From: Callipepla californica brunnescens
Taxonomy: Eukaryota > Chordata > Aves > Galliformes > Odontophoridae
Length of the DNA: 64,000 nucleotides
NCBI GenBank assembly: GCA_023055505.1
Contig: JALIRH010000043.1
Location: forward strand, 3,296,001 to 3,360,000
Direction: 5' to 3'
Shown here: positions 47,905 to 59,900 of the stretch, one piece after another
Layout of the letters: each line of letters begins with the position of its first letter
How positions within the stretch are numbered: position 1 is the stretch's first letter
Notes under the pieces: generated by a model
Told to the model about the DNA's origin: nothing
What the model saw: the letters and a program-made list of their open reading frames with translations, nothing else
The model's database searches: none
Translations under genes and position numbers: made by a program

Positions 47905-50900
47905 AGCCCGGGACGTGGGGTGCTCCCCGAGGACAAGAGCGTGGACGTGTGCATGTGCCCCCATCCTCACAACCGTGGGGAGGGGGATTAGGGAGGGGGT
48001 TCCCTGGCCTCATACTCACGGGCATTGTCTGGCTGCCGTGCAGTGCGTGGATTGCTGCCTGAGCCTCTGTGTGAGATGAGAACTTTACAAAAGCACAGCC
48101 TGGAAAGGGACAGAGAGAGCAGAGGAGAGGCAGTGATGGGACCCCCGTGGCGGCGGAGCCCCTGCGTGGCCGCGTCTCACCCGGGGCGAAGCAGAGCCCC
48201 TCCAGGCAGCGGGGACAGAAAGCACGGCTCGCCCCGAGCGCTCTATTCTGGAGAGGCAGCAAAGACCTCGCATCGCTCCCTCCGTGCGATGCCACCACCT
48301 CCATGCCTGCCCCCAGCCGCTCCTTCCCACCTTCCCTACCAACACTTCCAGCTGCACATTCGGGCTGAGCTCACGGGGATCCCTGCAGCCCCCATCCTTC
48401 CACGTCCCCCCCCAGCCTTCCCCTCCCTGCCCTGTCCCCACTCCTGGCCGTGCCCCCATGGGGCGGGTGAGCACTACGTGAAGAGCAGGGAGTAAAAAGG
48501 CACGACACACACACAGGGGTTCACACCTTTGCTGTTCCCATCGGGTCCACGCAGCACTGTACATTCATCAATGACCCCAAACGGTTCAAAGAGCCGGAGC
48601 ACGTCATCCTCAGACTGCTGCTTATTTAACATGCCCACAAAGAGCTTCCTGTCCCCTAGGGGCAAACACAGAAACATCAACCCTCTATGAGGGACACGTC
48701 CGAAGCAGGAGCACAGGGACACGGTGCACAGAGCGTGTGCTGAAAGCACGGCTGGCGCGGCTCTGCTGACACATCTTGGGTTACATCGGCCTGACCATCC
48801 TGACCCCACACACAGGAAAGGGTTCTGTGGTGTCCCCTCCCTGCTCGACAGCAAGAGACATAATCCCTGCTCATTATCATGCCTTCCTTTGGATAACCCC
48901 ACGCAATCACACTCTTCCTGAGCGACCTCAGGAGCAGCACAGAGCACCACAGGCAGCGCCGAATCAACTGCAGCACCTCCGGCTTCCCTGCCTCCATCCC
49001 TGCCCTGCCTCCATCCCTGCCCTGCCTCCATCCCTGCCCTGCCTCCATCCCTGCACTGCCTCCATCCCTGCCCTGCCTCCATCCCTCCCCTGCCTCCATC
49101 CCTGCCCTACCTCCATCCCTCCCCTGCCTCCATCCCTGCCCTGCCTCCATCCCTCCCCTACCTCCATCCCTGCCCTGCCTCCATCCCTGCCCTGCCTCCA
49201 TCCCTGCCCTACCTCCATCCCTCCCCTGCCTCCATCCCTGCCCTGCCTCCATCCCTGCCCTACTTCCATCCCTCCCCTGCCTCCATCCCTGCCCTGCCTC
49301 CATCCCTGCCCTGCCTCCATCCGTCCCCTACCTCCATCCCTCCCCTGCCTCCATCCCTTTCCTGCCTCCATCCCTCCCCTGCCTCCATCCCTTCCCTACC
49401 TCCATCCGTCCCCTGCCTCCATCCCTCCCCTACCCCCATCCCTTCCCTGCCTCCATCCCTGCCCTGCCTCCATCCCTGCCCTGTTTCCATCCCTGCCCTG
49501 CCTCCATCCCCTCTCTGCCAGATCACCATTCCCACTTCCCTGCCCAGCTCAGCATCACCACCCCAGCCCCAGCTCTGCCTCTGCACGGTGACGCCGGCTC
49601 CCCCACGCGTGGGGAGACGTGACCCACGGCAGCGTGTCGGGATGCAGCGGCGGAGGGGCCGGCTTCAAACAAAACCAATGCAATGTGACGCACGTCACAG
49701 AAAATAGCAAGGAAGCCGCTGTGTGTGTGAGTGCAGCGACCTGGAAAACAACAGGGCTCGGAGCGGCAGGGCTGCGCTGGGCGGGGACACCCTGAGCTCC
49801 CCCAGCCCCAGCTCAGACACACAGCGTGCCGCCTTCCAGCGCGCTTCACGGGCAACAAGCGTGCACGTGCAGCGTGTGCCCTGCAGAGAAGCGAGGGGTG
49901 AGCACAGCGTGTGCCACACGGCCACAGCTCCTGCCACAGCCAGGGCTGCCATGAACGGCTCCAGCTTCGGCTGATGAGTTCGGGAAGGACCCACTGAGTT
50001 TGGGAAGGACCCACTGAGTATGGAAGGATCCACTGAGTTTGGAAGGACCTACTGAGTTTGGAAGGACCTACTGAGTTTGGGAAGGACCTACTGAGTATGG
50101 GAAAGACCCACTGAGTTTGGAAGGACCCATTGAGTTTGGAAGGACCCACTGAGTTTGGGAAGGACCTACTGAGTATGGGAAAGACCCACTGAGTTTGGAA
50201 GGACCTACTGAGTTTGGGAAGGACCCATTGAGATTGGGAAGGACCCACTGAGTATGGGAAGGACCCACTGAGTATGGGAAGGACCCACTGAGTTTGGAAG
50301 GACCTACTGAGTCTGGGAAGGACCCACTGAGTATGGGAAAGACCCACTGAGTATGGAAGGACCCATTGAGTTTGGGAAGGACCCACTGAGTTTGGGAAGG
50401 ATCCTGGGAAGGATCCATGCTGTCAGCTTGCCCCAGTCCTTGCCATTTTGCTGCAGGCCCTTGCAGTTTTGCTCAGGTCCTTGTAGTTCTGCTCAGGTCC
50501 TTTCGTTGTCTGGGAGGGTTTGCTAACAGGACCTTTCGGAAGCCTGGTTTTTATTGCTGAATGTCAGCTTTTCTTGCTTGAATTTGGAAGGAAAAAAAAC
50601 GTCTCCAGCTTTTCTGCCCATGCAGAACGGCTTAGAACTGTGCTACCCTGCAGACTCCAGCTGTAAAGGCAGAAAGACCCCACACCTATTGGGTTTCAGT
50701 CTCTTCTGAACACTCAGAACAAGGTGAACTCAACAAAGCAGAAGGCTTTTTGTCGTCGTTTTTTCCCTCAGTTATTTTCATTTCACGCAGCCCCGTTCCC
50801 AAGAACGGCACATGGGGAAGAACCCAGAGCTGTGGGGGCAGCCCAAGCATCAATCCATCCCTGCAGCACCCCAAAAGCACGCAGCTCTCTGCTGCCGTGG

Positions 50901-53900
50901 GTCATGGACTCCCCCTGCAGCCCCGAAGGACGTCCCCTCCCGCTCACAGCACACCTCCTCCAGCCATTTGTCCTTCGTTTCTCTCCAGATCTTGTTTTCC
51001 ACCTTCTGATTGGCAATTTCCCCGCACTGTCCAGCAAGCAGGAAAATTGCCTCTGATCCTTGGCTGCTGGGTTCCCATGGAAACACGCTCTGGGCGCAGC
51101 CAGGCAGATGGGAGGAGGGTGAGAGCAGAGCGGGATGAGGGTACCATGGGAACAGCCACGAGAGGGGGGCACACAGCCCCACGGATGGACCTCACCTGGG
51201 CAGCAGCCCAGCAGCCCAGCAGCCCGGCTTGGGCAGGGGGAGGCAGTGTGGCTGGGCCGGGTCCCACAGCCCATCTCCCTGGGTATGCAGGGGGTTTTCT
51301 CGCCTATGATGCCGTGCTGACGTGCTTGGGCAAGCTGTCACCCCCATGTCATGCTATCACAATGCAGACAGGCTCCTCTGCCCCTTCTGCCCATGTCTTG
51401 CTGGCCCTCCTGCGCTCACAGCAGAGGCAGAGGGAGGGAAGGGCTGACAAAGCCCGCACTACCATAGCAGGTCCTCCTTCCAATCCATGCAGGCAGCATC
51501 TTCTTCCCATCAAAGCCCTTCTGCAGGGCGCAGTACAGCACCCAGCTGTCCCCACATCGCCTTCCCAGGCACAGGGATCCGCATCCCTTACCCCAGGAGG
51601 CAAATTACAGCGCTCTGACTGCACGTCCTTAATTCAGGATGCTTAATTTGAGAGGCGTGAGCGCCTGGAGGGGAGGGAGGATCCTTCCAAGGGTAACACA
51701 GAGCAGAGCTCAGCTCACATTCCCTCATCTGAGCAGCTCTGCCCTGCCCAAACCTCCCTCTGCCTCCTGCCAGCGTGGGGTGACTGCTATAGGGAATGTG
51801 GTTACTGCTACAGGGAACGGGGTGACTGCTATAGGGAATGGGGTTACTCTATAGGGAACGGGGTTTCTGCTATAGGAGGAACCTTCAGAAACAACAACCC
51901 GACTCAGACCAACGTGGAGTGCTGTCCTGATGCTGCTTCCACCTCCAGGAAAATTCCAGTTTGTGGTGGATCCTGCGGGAACCCCCATTTTGTGAGCTCA
52001 GCCATGGGGCTGGAAGGAATCCAGGCACTCAGAGCCCTGGGGGACGCTCACGTGAACCCCCCCTAAGAGAAAAGCCCTATGGGGATGTGCAGCCTCCAAG
52101 GAAGAAGTGATCCAGGAGCCAGAGCCTGGGAAGCGGAGCTCATGTCCTGGTATCTGCAGTCCTTAGGGACTGTGGCCCTGCTCTTAAGCTTGGGGCTGCT
52201 CCCAAAGCAAGGTCCTGCCTGCTGGGCACCCCCGAGGTCCTGCCTGCTCCCACCCCCAACGGGCTCTTCTTGCTCTGCTCCAGCCCAGCAGCGCTCTGCC
52301 ATTCCCAGGGAAAAATGAACGTCTGCAATATAAACACTATGAAGCAGTGGAGAAGAAGGGACAGGGAGTTAACTCCTCCCAGATTCGGATTTTGTGGGTG
52401 CTGTGTGAGCTCCAGGGATCCCCACCTGGGAAAAGAGCAATCCCTATGGGGGGGGGGGGGGGGGGGAAGGGCAGAGTTTGCTCAAAAAAGACTTTTTTTT
52501 CTCCCTCACATGAAACAGAAAATGGCTTTTTGGACGAGAAACCAGTGGTGCTGACAGGAAGGGTAATTTCTTCGTTGCCTTTTCCCTGAGAGACAAAAAA
52601 ATTGCCACTTCTGCACTGATTTTGCAGGAAATGTCCTTCTCTGAATGGTAACACAGGAGCACGCCGTTAGGAGCCGGCGCACAGCTCTGCACACCTCCAC
52701 CGGGGTACGGAGCATCCCCAGATACCTCGGGGTCAACGCTGCTCACGACACAAGGCAATCATAACCATTCATTAAAAAGCCATTAGGATTTTCTTTTCCT
52801 TCTCTGGGAATGGAGCCCACGTTCCCGAGGTCAGCGGACTGAGGGCGGCTCTGCCACGCTGCGCCTGCATCCCTCACGAGCAACATCTGAGACTGCCGAC
52901 CCGATTCTGCTCTGCTGAAAGCATCAGCGGCTCCAATCCCATCCCATTTTGGGGTCCCAGGCGGCTGGGACCAAATGCTGGGACAGTAGGCAAAGTGCTC
53001 GGAAGCAACCCCTGACAATCCCAAACAGAAGTCTGGCAGGTCTGAGCACAGCGTCACCCCAGTTCTCCCCAGCAGCAAACTGCTTTCAGAGGCAGCACGT
53101 GGAGAGGCGGACGCAGGAATGGAGAAAGGGGAGAAGAAACGTACCGGTAAGACCAGGAAAAGCAGCAAAACATCCATAAATGTGGAAGGGGTGGGGGCTG
53201 CAATCCTTTTCTGCCTGGAGGAAGCATCCGAGCTGCTGTCAGCTTCCCAGCAATTTAAGAACTATTCTGTTCTCCGCTCAGTACGAGCTGCTGCCCTGCA
53301 CGCTCCAGCTCCTCCATCTCAGCCCTGAACTCGGGCTGCTTTCCCTCCAGACACGCTTCCCTTCTGCATGCAGCTCTCTGCAATATCCCTCGGGCCCCGG
53401 CAGAGCTGAGAACGGGCAGCAGTGAGCGTCAGCCACCCTAAACCCACGCCACACACAAACACCCACTGACACAGTGCGGGGGAGGGGGAGCCCAGGTCGT
53501 CTCTGGGCTCCGTCACAACCACAAAGCCACCACAGGAGGAACAAGGAGAGATGACAACTACCTCCACGGCTCTCGCTGTCCGCGGGTTTCACCTGGATCG
53601 GGCGCGCCATCTGCAATGAGAGAGAAACGCAGAGGGTCAGAGCGTGGCCGCGTGAGCAGCACGAGGGAACTGAGGCACCGTGACAGCAACCGGAGCCCCT
53701 GGAGAAGGGACCACGTGGATTTCAGACTCCTCGAAAGGAAACCAGGATGAATAGAGTGCACGAAATTCTGCCTCCTCCAGACAGAAGGTGAGCAGCAGCA
53801 GTGCAGCAGCAGCCAGGTTGCAGTCCCCCTCCCAGTCCCCCTGCAGAGCTCCAGGGAGGCTCTAAGAAGGGCAGCGTTGCTCCCAGGCCGTGTCTCCTGG

Positions 53901-56900
53901 CTGCAGGGGGAGAAAAGGACAAAACCCCCCTCGGGTTTGGTCGTGGAGAAGAGCTGCTCACCCCTCCTGCACCCATCAGCAACGATTCAACCAGCAGCGA
54001 CAGCCAGAGCTCAGCACGCAGGACGTGAGCACGCTCCAGGTGAAGACGGACAGCCAACCCTACCCAGGAGCACGGGACGAAGTGACCCACGGCTGTGACA
54101 GAACGCTCGTCAGCAGCACGGCACTGGAGCGTCCTGTGCTGCCCAAAAAGGGAAGAGAAAACGCAGCTTCCTCCCCAGGCGAGCAGAACCCAGCTGAGCC
54201 ACTGAGCACTGTGTACGAGGCAGATTCCCACATCCCACATCTCACAGAGGCCAACCTGAAGCAGTGGTACTGCAGGTCAGACCCACGCCGGAGCTGCTCC
54301 CCGTCTCTCAGGAACCAAAATGGAGAGCAACATCGAGCCTTAAAAGGCACAGAACTGAGACTCGTTTAGAAGCCAGCACGCAAAGTACACGCTGCTGTCC
54401 CAAAACCAAAGCAGAGCCTACAGGGACAGCAGCTGGAGGAGGGCTGCGGGGTAACCCAGCAGCTCACAGGGCAGCGAGCAGGCCGAGCTGAGGGCTGAGC
54501 ACAGCAGCCCAGGGCCACGAGCTGGCATGCACTGACTCAGGAAGGATGAACACAAAGCTGGGAGCATCCCTGGGCTGCCTCTGCCCCACGGAGCGAGGTG
54601 GGGCTGCAGAAGCTGGCTGTAACAGCAATTCCCAGCTTCAGCCAGGAATTGCTGCATCACTCAGGGAAAAGGGAGAGGCTGAGCAGCCCTTTCCTGCTCC
54701 GGATCATCTGCACGGGATTACAGAGCTCCCAACATCCTGCAGTGCAGCACGGCACTCTGAGCCGAGGACACGGCCTCTCACAGCCCGTGAGCTCCGTGGG
54801 ATGTGGGGCAGGGATGTGGGGCAGGGTTCAGAAGGAGGCGGTGAGATCTTGCTCCAGAAAGCCCCACGTCTCCTGGCTGAGTTGTGGCAGCTCCCGCAGC
54901 CCTTGGTTGTAAGGCTGGGAGAGAGCAGCAGCCCAGATGTGTGCCTGGAAGAGCGGGCTCTGCGCGGAGCCGGGAGGAGTGGCTGCCCACCTCCCCCCCC
55001 ACGCACAGAGAAACAGCTTTGTCTCTACCCAGGAAGCAAAACCAGGATTAAGCTAAACAGATGGGGAGGGAGATGGAGGGGCAGGCTCGGATCTCATCTC
55101 CTATGTGGAGCAAATTCATCGGGGGGCAGGGAGGGAGGAAGGGATGCTGCCGAAGCCAAGAGCATCACCTCCCCCCCCAACACGGGCGCAGAGGCACCCA
55201 GGGATGCTGGGGCTGACAGCCGAGGGCGAGGAGCCAAAAGCACATGGGGGGGGGGAGGAGGGGGCTCAGTACCTGGGGACAGCTCACCCGTCCCCTCCCC
55301 CAGAAGGGCTGTCACTCCAGTTCCAAGCACCTTGGGGAAAGGAGGTGTCGTCATGGAAACGGTTATTCACCGCATGGAACCTGACATTTGTGGTTGCCAT
55401 GGAAACCAGCTCTTGGGGGCATTCCCTCTGCTTTGCAGAAAAAGAGACATTTTGGTACTATCTCCGGGGAGGGGGCCCCCTCCGTCCATCTGTCCACCCC
55501 TTCCCCCTCCCCAGAGCCCACCGGGCCCCAGCGGGGTGAGCCCGCAGCACGGCCATGGCTGCAGGACCACGACAGTGCAGCGATGCCAGCACAGCACCGC
55601 GGCTCAGCCGGGCAAGCAGAGGCATCCTGGGCACAGCAGGCACACGGTGCTCTGCACCCCACGGCTGCAGACACAGCTCTGCCCTCGACTGCTCGGCCCA
55701 GCCCCACCGCTGAGCACGGGGACTCACCATCGGGGTCACCCCGAGCCCGCAGCCAAGGGATGAACGCTTCCCTGCAAGGTGAGAAGCACCCGGTGAGGCC
55801 CCGAAAGGTGTGGGGAAAGAGGGGGAAACAAGATGCCAGGAAGCTGTCCAGATGCCAAGGCTGGGAGGAGAGCAGCAGGGCTCTGTCTGCTTGCTGCTGA
55901 GCTCCCAGACCAGGGGGAGGCAGGCAGGGAGGAAAGCAGGGAGGCAGGCAGGAGGAGGCATGCTGCCACTGAGCAGGACTGCATCCTTCCGAGCCCCACA
56001 CTGCCCCTGAAGGTGGACAAAATACCAAAGCACTCCCAAGCAGAGATGTGAGCCCACGAACACAAAGGGAGCCCGCGGATGCTTTAACTCATCACCAAAG
56101 GTCTCTGAAGTGCGTCTGCGGCATCCAAAAATCACACGTAGAGAGCCCTGTGCCCCATAGTAGTGGGACAGAAAAGGGTGGGAAATAGGAAGGCACAGAA
56201 AGGACGGCCAGACATCGCCTCTTCCATGTGAGGAAGGTGCTGGGAAGCAGACGGGGGCAGGCTGTGGGTCGCACTGCCACACACTCCTCCATCCTGCGGT
56301 CATCATCTCGGGGTGCACTGCTCGCAGGGACCCCTGAACCTACAGCAGGCGGACTGATACGGGCCCGGGCTCACAGGCAGGGGCAGCACACGCACACCTC
56401 CGATCACAAGCACACAAACATACGTGAACACGCGTGTGCCACCGAGGACGAACAAATGCCCTACGAGGCTGCGCCCGCCTCACGAGCCGAGCTTCATTTT
56501 TCTCATTAAATTATTCAGCTGGGCATTAAAATTTAACCTATTTGCTCATTTCGGGAGAATAGCACATCCACATCCCACATGTGCCAGCAGACCCTCGTGG
56601 GCCAGATCCGCACCCCAGATCCCCACCCCTCACCCCAAAACACACCGCTCCCCACACCCACATCCACAGCGATGCCCACAGCTCAGCCACCCAGCAGCCG
56701 CGCTGCCAGGAGGAGCAGCGAGGGCTGCCTCTGAAAAAAAAATAAGCTTTCAGGCTGCAGATAGAGAGAGACAGCCCCCACGGCCGGCAGGGCAAGCCTC
56801 TATTAATTAGGAGTGAAGTTATGTGGAATAGCCCCCCAGGTACAGCGCAGGGGAACCTCAGCGTTAAGTGGGTCAGAGGCAGAGTGCATTAAACACACGA

Positions 56901-59900
56901 TGCAGGCTGGCTCCTCTGGGACTGCAGGAACCAGAAGGCATCCGAGGCCATCTCAGAACTAGGTCCTGGGGCTTCGGGCTCCGCAGGCTGCGTGCTGTGC
57001 TCCGCTGGGCAGTGAGAGATGCCCTGCATCACAGTTCTAGCTGTGCAGATGAAGGGCTGGTGTGCCCGCTGAACACTGGAAGGGAATACAGGGGTGGGCT
57101 GCTGCCCAGCTCTCCTGCGTGCTCTTTCCACTGATGCCTTGTGGTACCTCAGCTCTGCTCAGAAGGATCCGCCTTCATGGGGAGAGGGAGAGGGCCTCAC
57201 AGCCACGAGCACCGCTCCAACGCAGCTCTAAGAGCCACTAAAGAACCCAACCCAATCCAATCCCCATCCAATGCCATTCAGGAGATGAGGATAATGAGAG
57301 CTGTGCTCCAGGTGAAGAACCCAAGGCGATGATGATGGGAGGTCACGCAGGAAGATGCAAAGTGCAGAGCCCAAATCACACAGCCCCTCCTGCCCACGCA
57401 GCCACGGCCTTCTGCTTCCAGCACGAACAAGAAAGACCGCTGGGGAGCTCTCACCCCACTGCTCTGCAGCACTGGGAAGAGCTGAGGACCGCACAGGTTT
57501 CTCTGGGAGGTGGAAGCAGCTATCTCCCCTCCCAAAGCCAAGCACACAGGTCCCACTCGAGCGCACGGCCACGATGCACACACAGCGGGCGCACTGTGCT
57601 CCTCAAACCCCCTCCAGCAGCTCCTGGGAGCACGGCAAGAAACTGCTGCGACCCAAAGCCTCTGCACCTCGTTGATAGCTCTGCAGAAGTGACAGCACCA
57701 TTTCTGTGTCAGCAGCAGCACGCGCGTGGCTTCGGCAGGCACACACCACCAGGGCAGGCACACGTGGGATCCACGGCCACGCTGCTCCCTCGTGGTGCCC
57801 CGGAGCTCCAAGGACACTGCAGGACACTCTGTGTTGCTCTGATCTCTTCTAGTGCTCCGTGCCAAGGGGCTTTAAGGTGAGAGAAGGGAAATGCCAAATG
57901 CCTCACATGTCCTGCTGCAGGTGCTAGGGCACCAGGTAAAGAAGCAAAGGGAAGAAAACGCCCGGGCCAGGTTCAGTGAGTCCTCTGAGGCTTCAAGAGG
58001 GACTTCAGTGATGCAAAGGGAGCAGCATTTGCTGCCCACCTTCTCCTGTTCCTCCCCACTCTTGTGAGACAGAGCTGGAAGAACAGTGACTCCAAAAGAT
58101 TCCCTGTCGAGCCCACGAGAACCCATCCTGGCACCCTAAAAAGCCACGGACGTTTTGCATGGAATAAACGAGACTTGGAGGGAGGAGTCCTGTGAGCGGT
58201 GTCACAGTGCCACACGTCACCCAGGACGGCAACGCTGATGAATTACTCTTCAAGGAACCCAGGGATGCCTCCAGATCAGCAGATCCTCACGGGTGACCTC
58301 AGCCTGGCAGACGTTAAACAGGAATGGCACACTGCTGACACACAGAGCTCCGAGCTGCAGATCTGCGGAAACAATAAACCCCCAACCGACTCCAGGCTTG
58401 GGCAGGACTTGCTGCTCGGGATGGAGGCACGCAGGACGTGGTGTGATGGGACCCAGCCCGCAGCGCTCGCAGAGCTGCCTGGTGTCACCACAAGAGCTCT
58501 CAATTAGTTTCCAACAGTCCCGGGAATCTGAAGAGGTCCCGGTCAAGTGGAAGCTGGCACACTTTGTCCCGGTTTCCAAGCAGGGCAAGGATGAAGGCCC
58601 TGATAAGTGCAGGCCTGTCAGCCTCAGTTCAGTGCCCGGCAGAAGCACGGACATCACTCTGGGAGTTATGAAAAACACCTGAAGGACAACACGGCCATCG
58701 GTCACAGCCACACGGGGCTTCAGGAGGCACGTCCACCTGCTCAGCTAACTTGGTTCCCTTTGATGACAAGGTTAGTCACATTGCTGACCAGGAGAAGCCA
58801 GCTGATGTCATCTTGCTGGGCTGCAGCGAAGCTCCTGATGCTGTTTCTCAGAGCACGCTCCTGGACAGAACGCCCAGCATCCGGCGGCACAAGCACTCGC
58901 TCCAAGGAGTGAAGAACTGGCTGAAGGGCGCAGCTCAGAAGGTTCTAGTAACCGGGCTTACAGCCCCCTACCCTTCATCTAAAGGGGTTCCTGGCAGCAC
59001 CTCGCTCCTCCACACCTGGGAGCAGCAGGGCAGGGCGCTCTGAGTTTTGCTGTGTGCTGCTCCTGGCTGCTGAGGGCGAAGGAGCACCACCTGGGCCTTA
59101 AGGGGGCAGAAGAAGCACCATCTGAACCGAAATGGGATGAGAGGGGAAAGCTGGCACCTGCTATCTCAGAGCTTCCCGTTCCAGGACCTCCCCACTTGTC
59201 GGAGATGTGAATGCCCCGTGCCTGGAGGTGCTCAGGGCCAGGCTGGAGGAGGCCCAGGACAACCTGACCTAGGGCCTGAATCCGAGGCTGGCGATCTGCA
59301 GCAGGTGGGTTGGAACTATCTGATCTCAGTGCTGCCCTCCAACTCATTCCAGGACCCCACAGCCCCTTCTTCAAGATCCCTCTCTCTCCTCTCACCACGC
59401 TCTATTTCTCCACCTCTCCTTTTGCATTCCTTCATCTTCTTCAGTCCTCACCTCGGGAACATTTCTCCTATAGCAGAGGAGACACACGGGAACGTGCTCA
59501 TGACCTCAGGTGAGCTTGCTGGAAGACATGCCAGCTCCGGGAGACAAAAGCTAGAAGCTGGGAGATGTGTGGGGCGGATGGGAGGCTCCTTGTGCACAGG
59601 ACGGAGCCCACACTTGCATTTCTGAACAGCACGTAGGAGTGGGCACTGATCTTTAATTTCATTCTCCTTCCAGCTCCGTAGGCTACGAGAACCAATGTTT
59701 GTCCTGGCAGCTTGCTCTGCCTCTTCAGGGTGCGTGCTTCGTAGGGCTGCTGCCTTGCTGTTAAACCTCAGCCCCTTAAGCCAAACCTTGGATAGGATGA
59801 GCGTTTGCATGCGTGTCTGCAGCGAAGGGGCTCTCTGCTGCTGTCCGCCCGACCCTTCACATCGCTGCCATTCGAGGCAGCCCCGCGTGCTCTCCGTGCT

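Noticed and set aside
48776..49591. A 271-codon frame with [18 protein letters not shown] repeats, and its antisense
   Set aside because: It is produced by the 17-bp minisatellite, which cycles through all frames. It lies inside a CELF5 intron without splice support.
48985..50412. Regular short repeats resembling a CRISPR array
   Set aside because: Units are contiguous without unique spacers, and the genome is vertebrate. These are minisatellites.
52330..52660. Possible extra exon (overlapping frames of 80-105 codons on both strands)
   Set aside because: No known motif is present. The poly(G) run and A/T tracts are inside, and no phase-compatible AG/GT pair fits CELF5.
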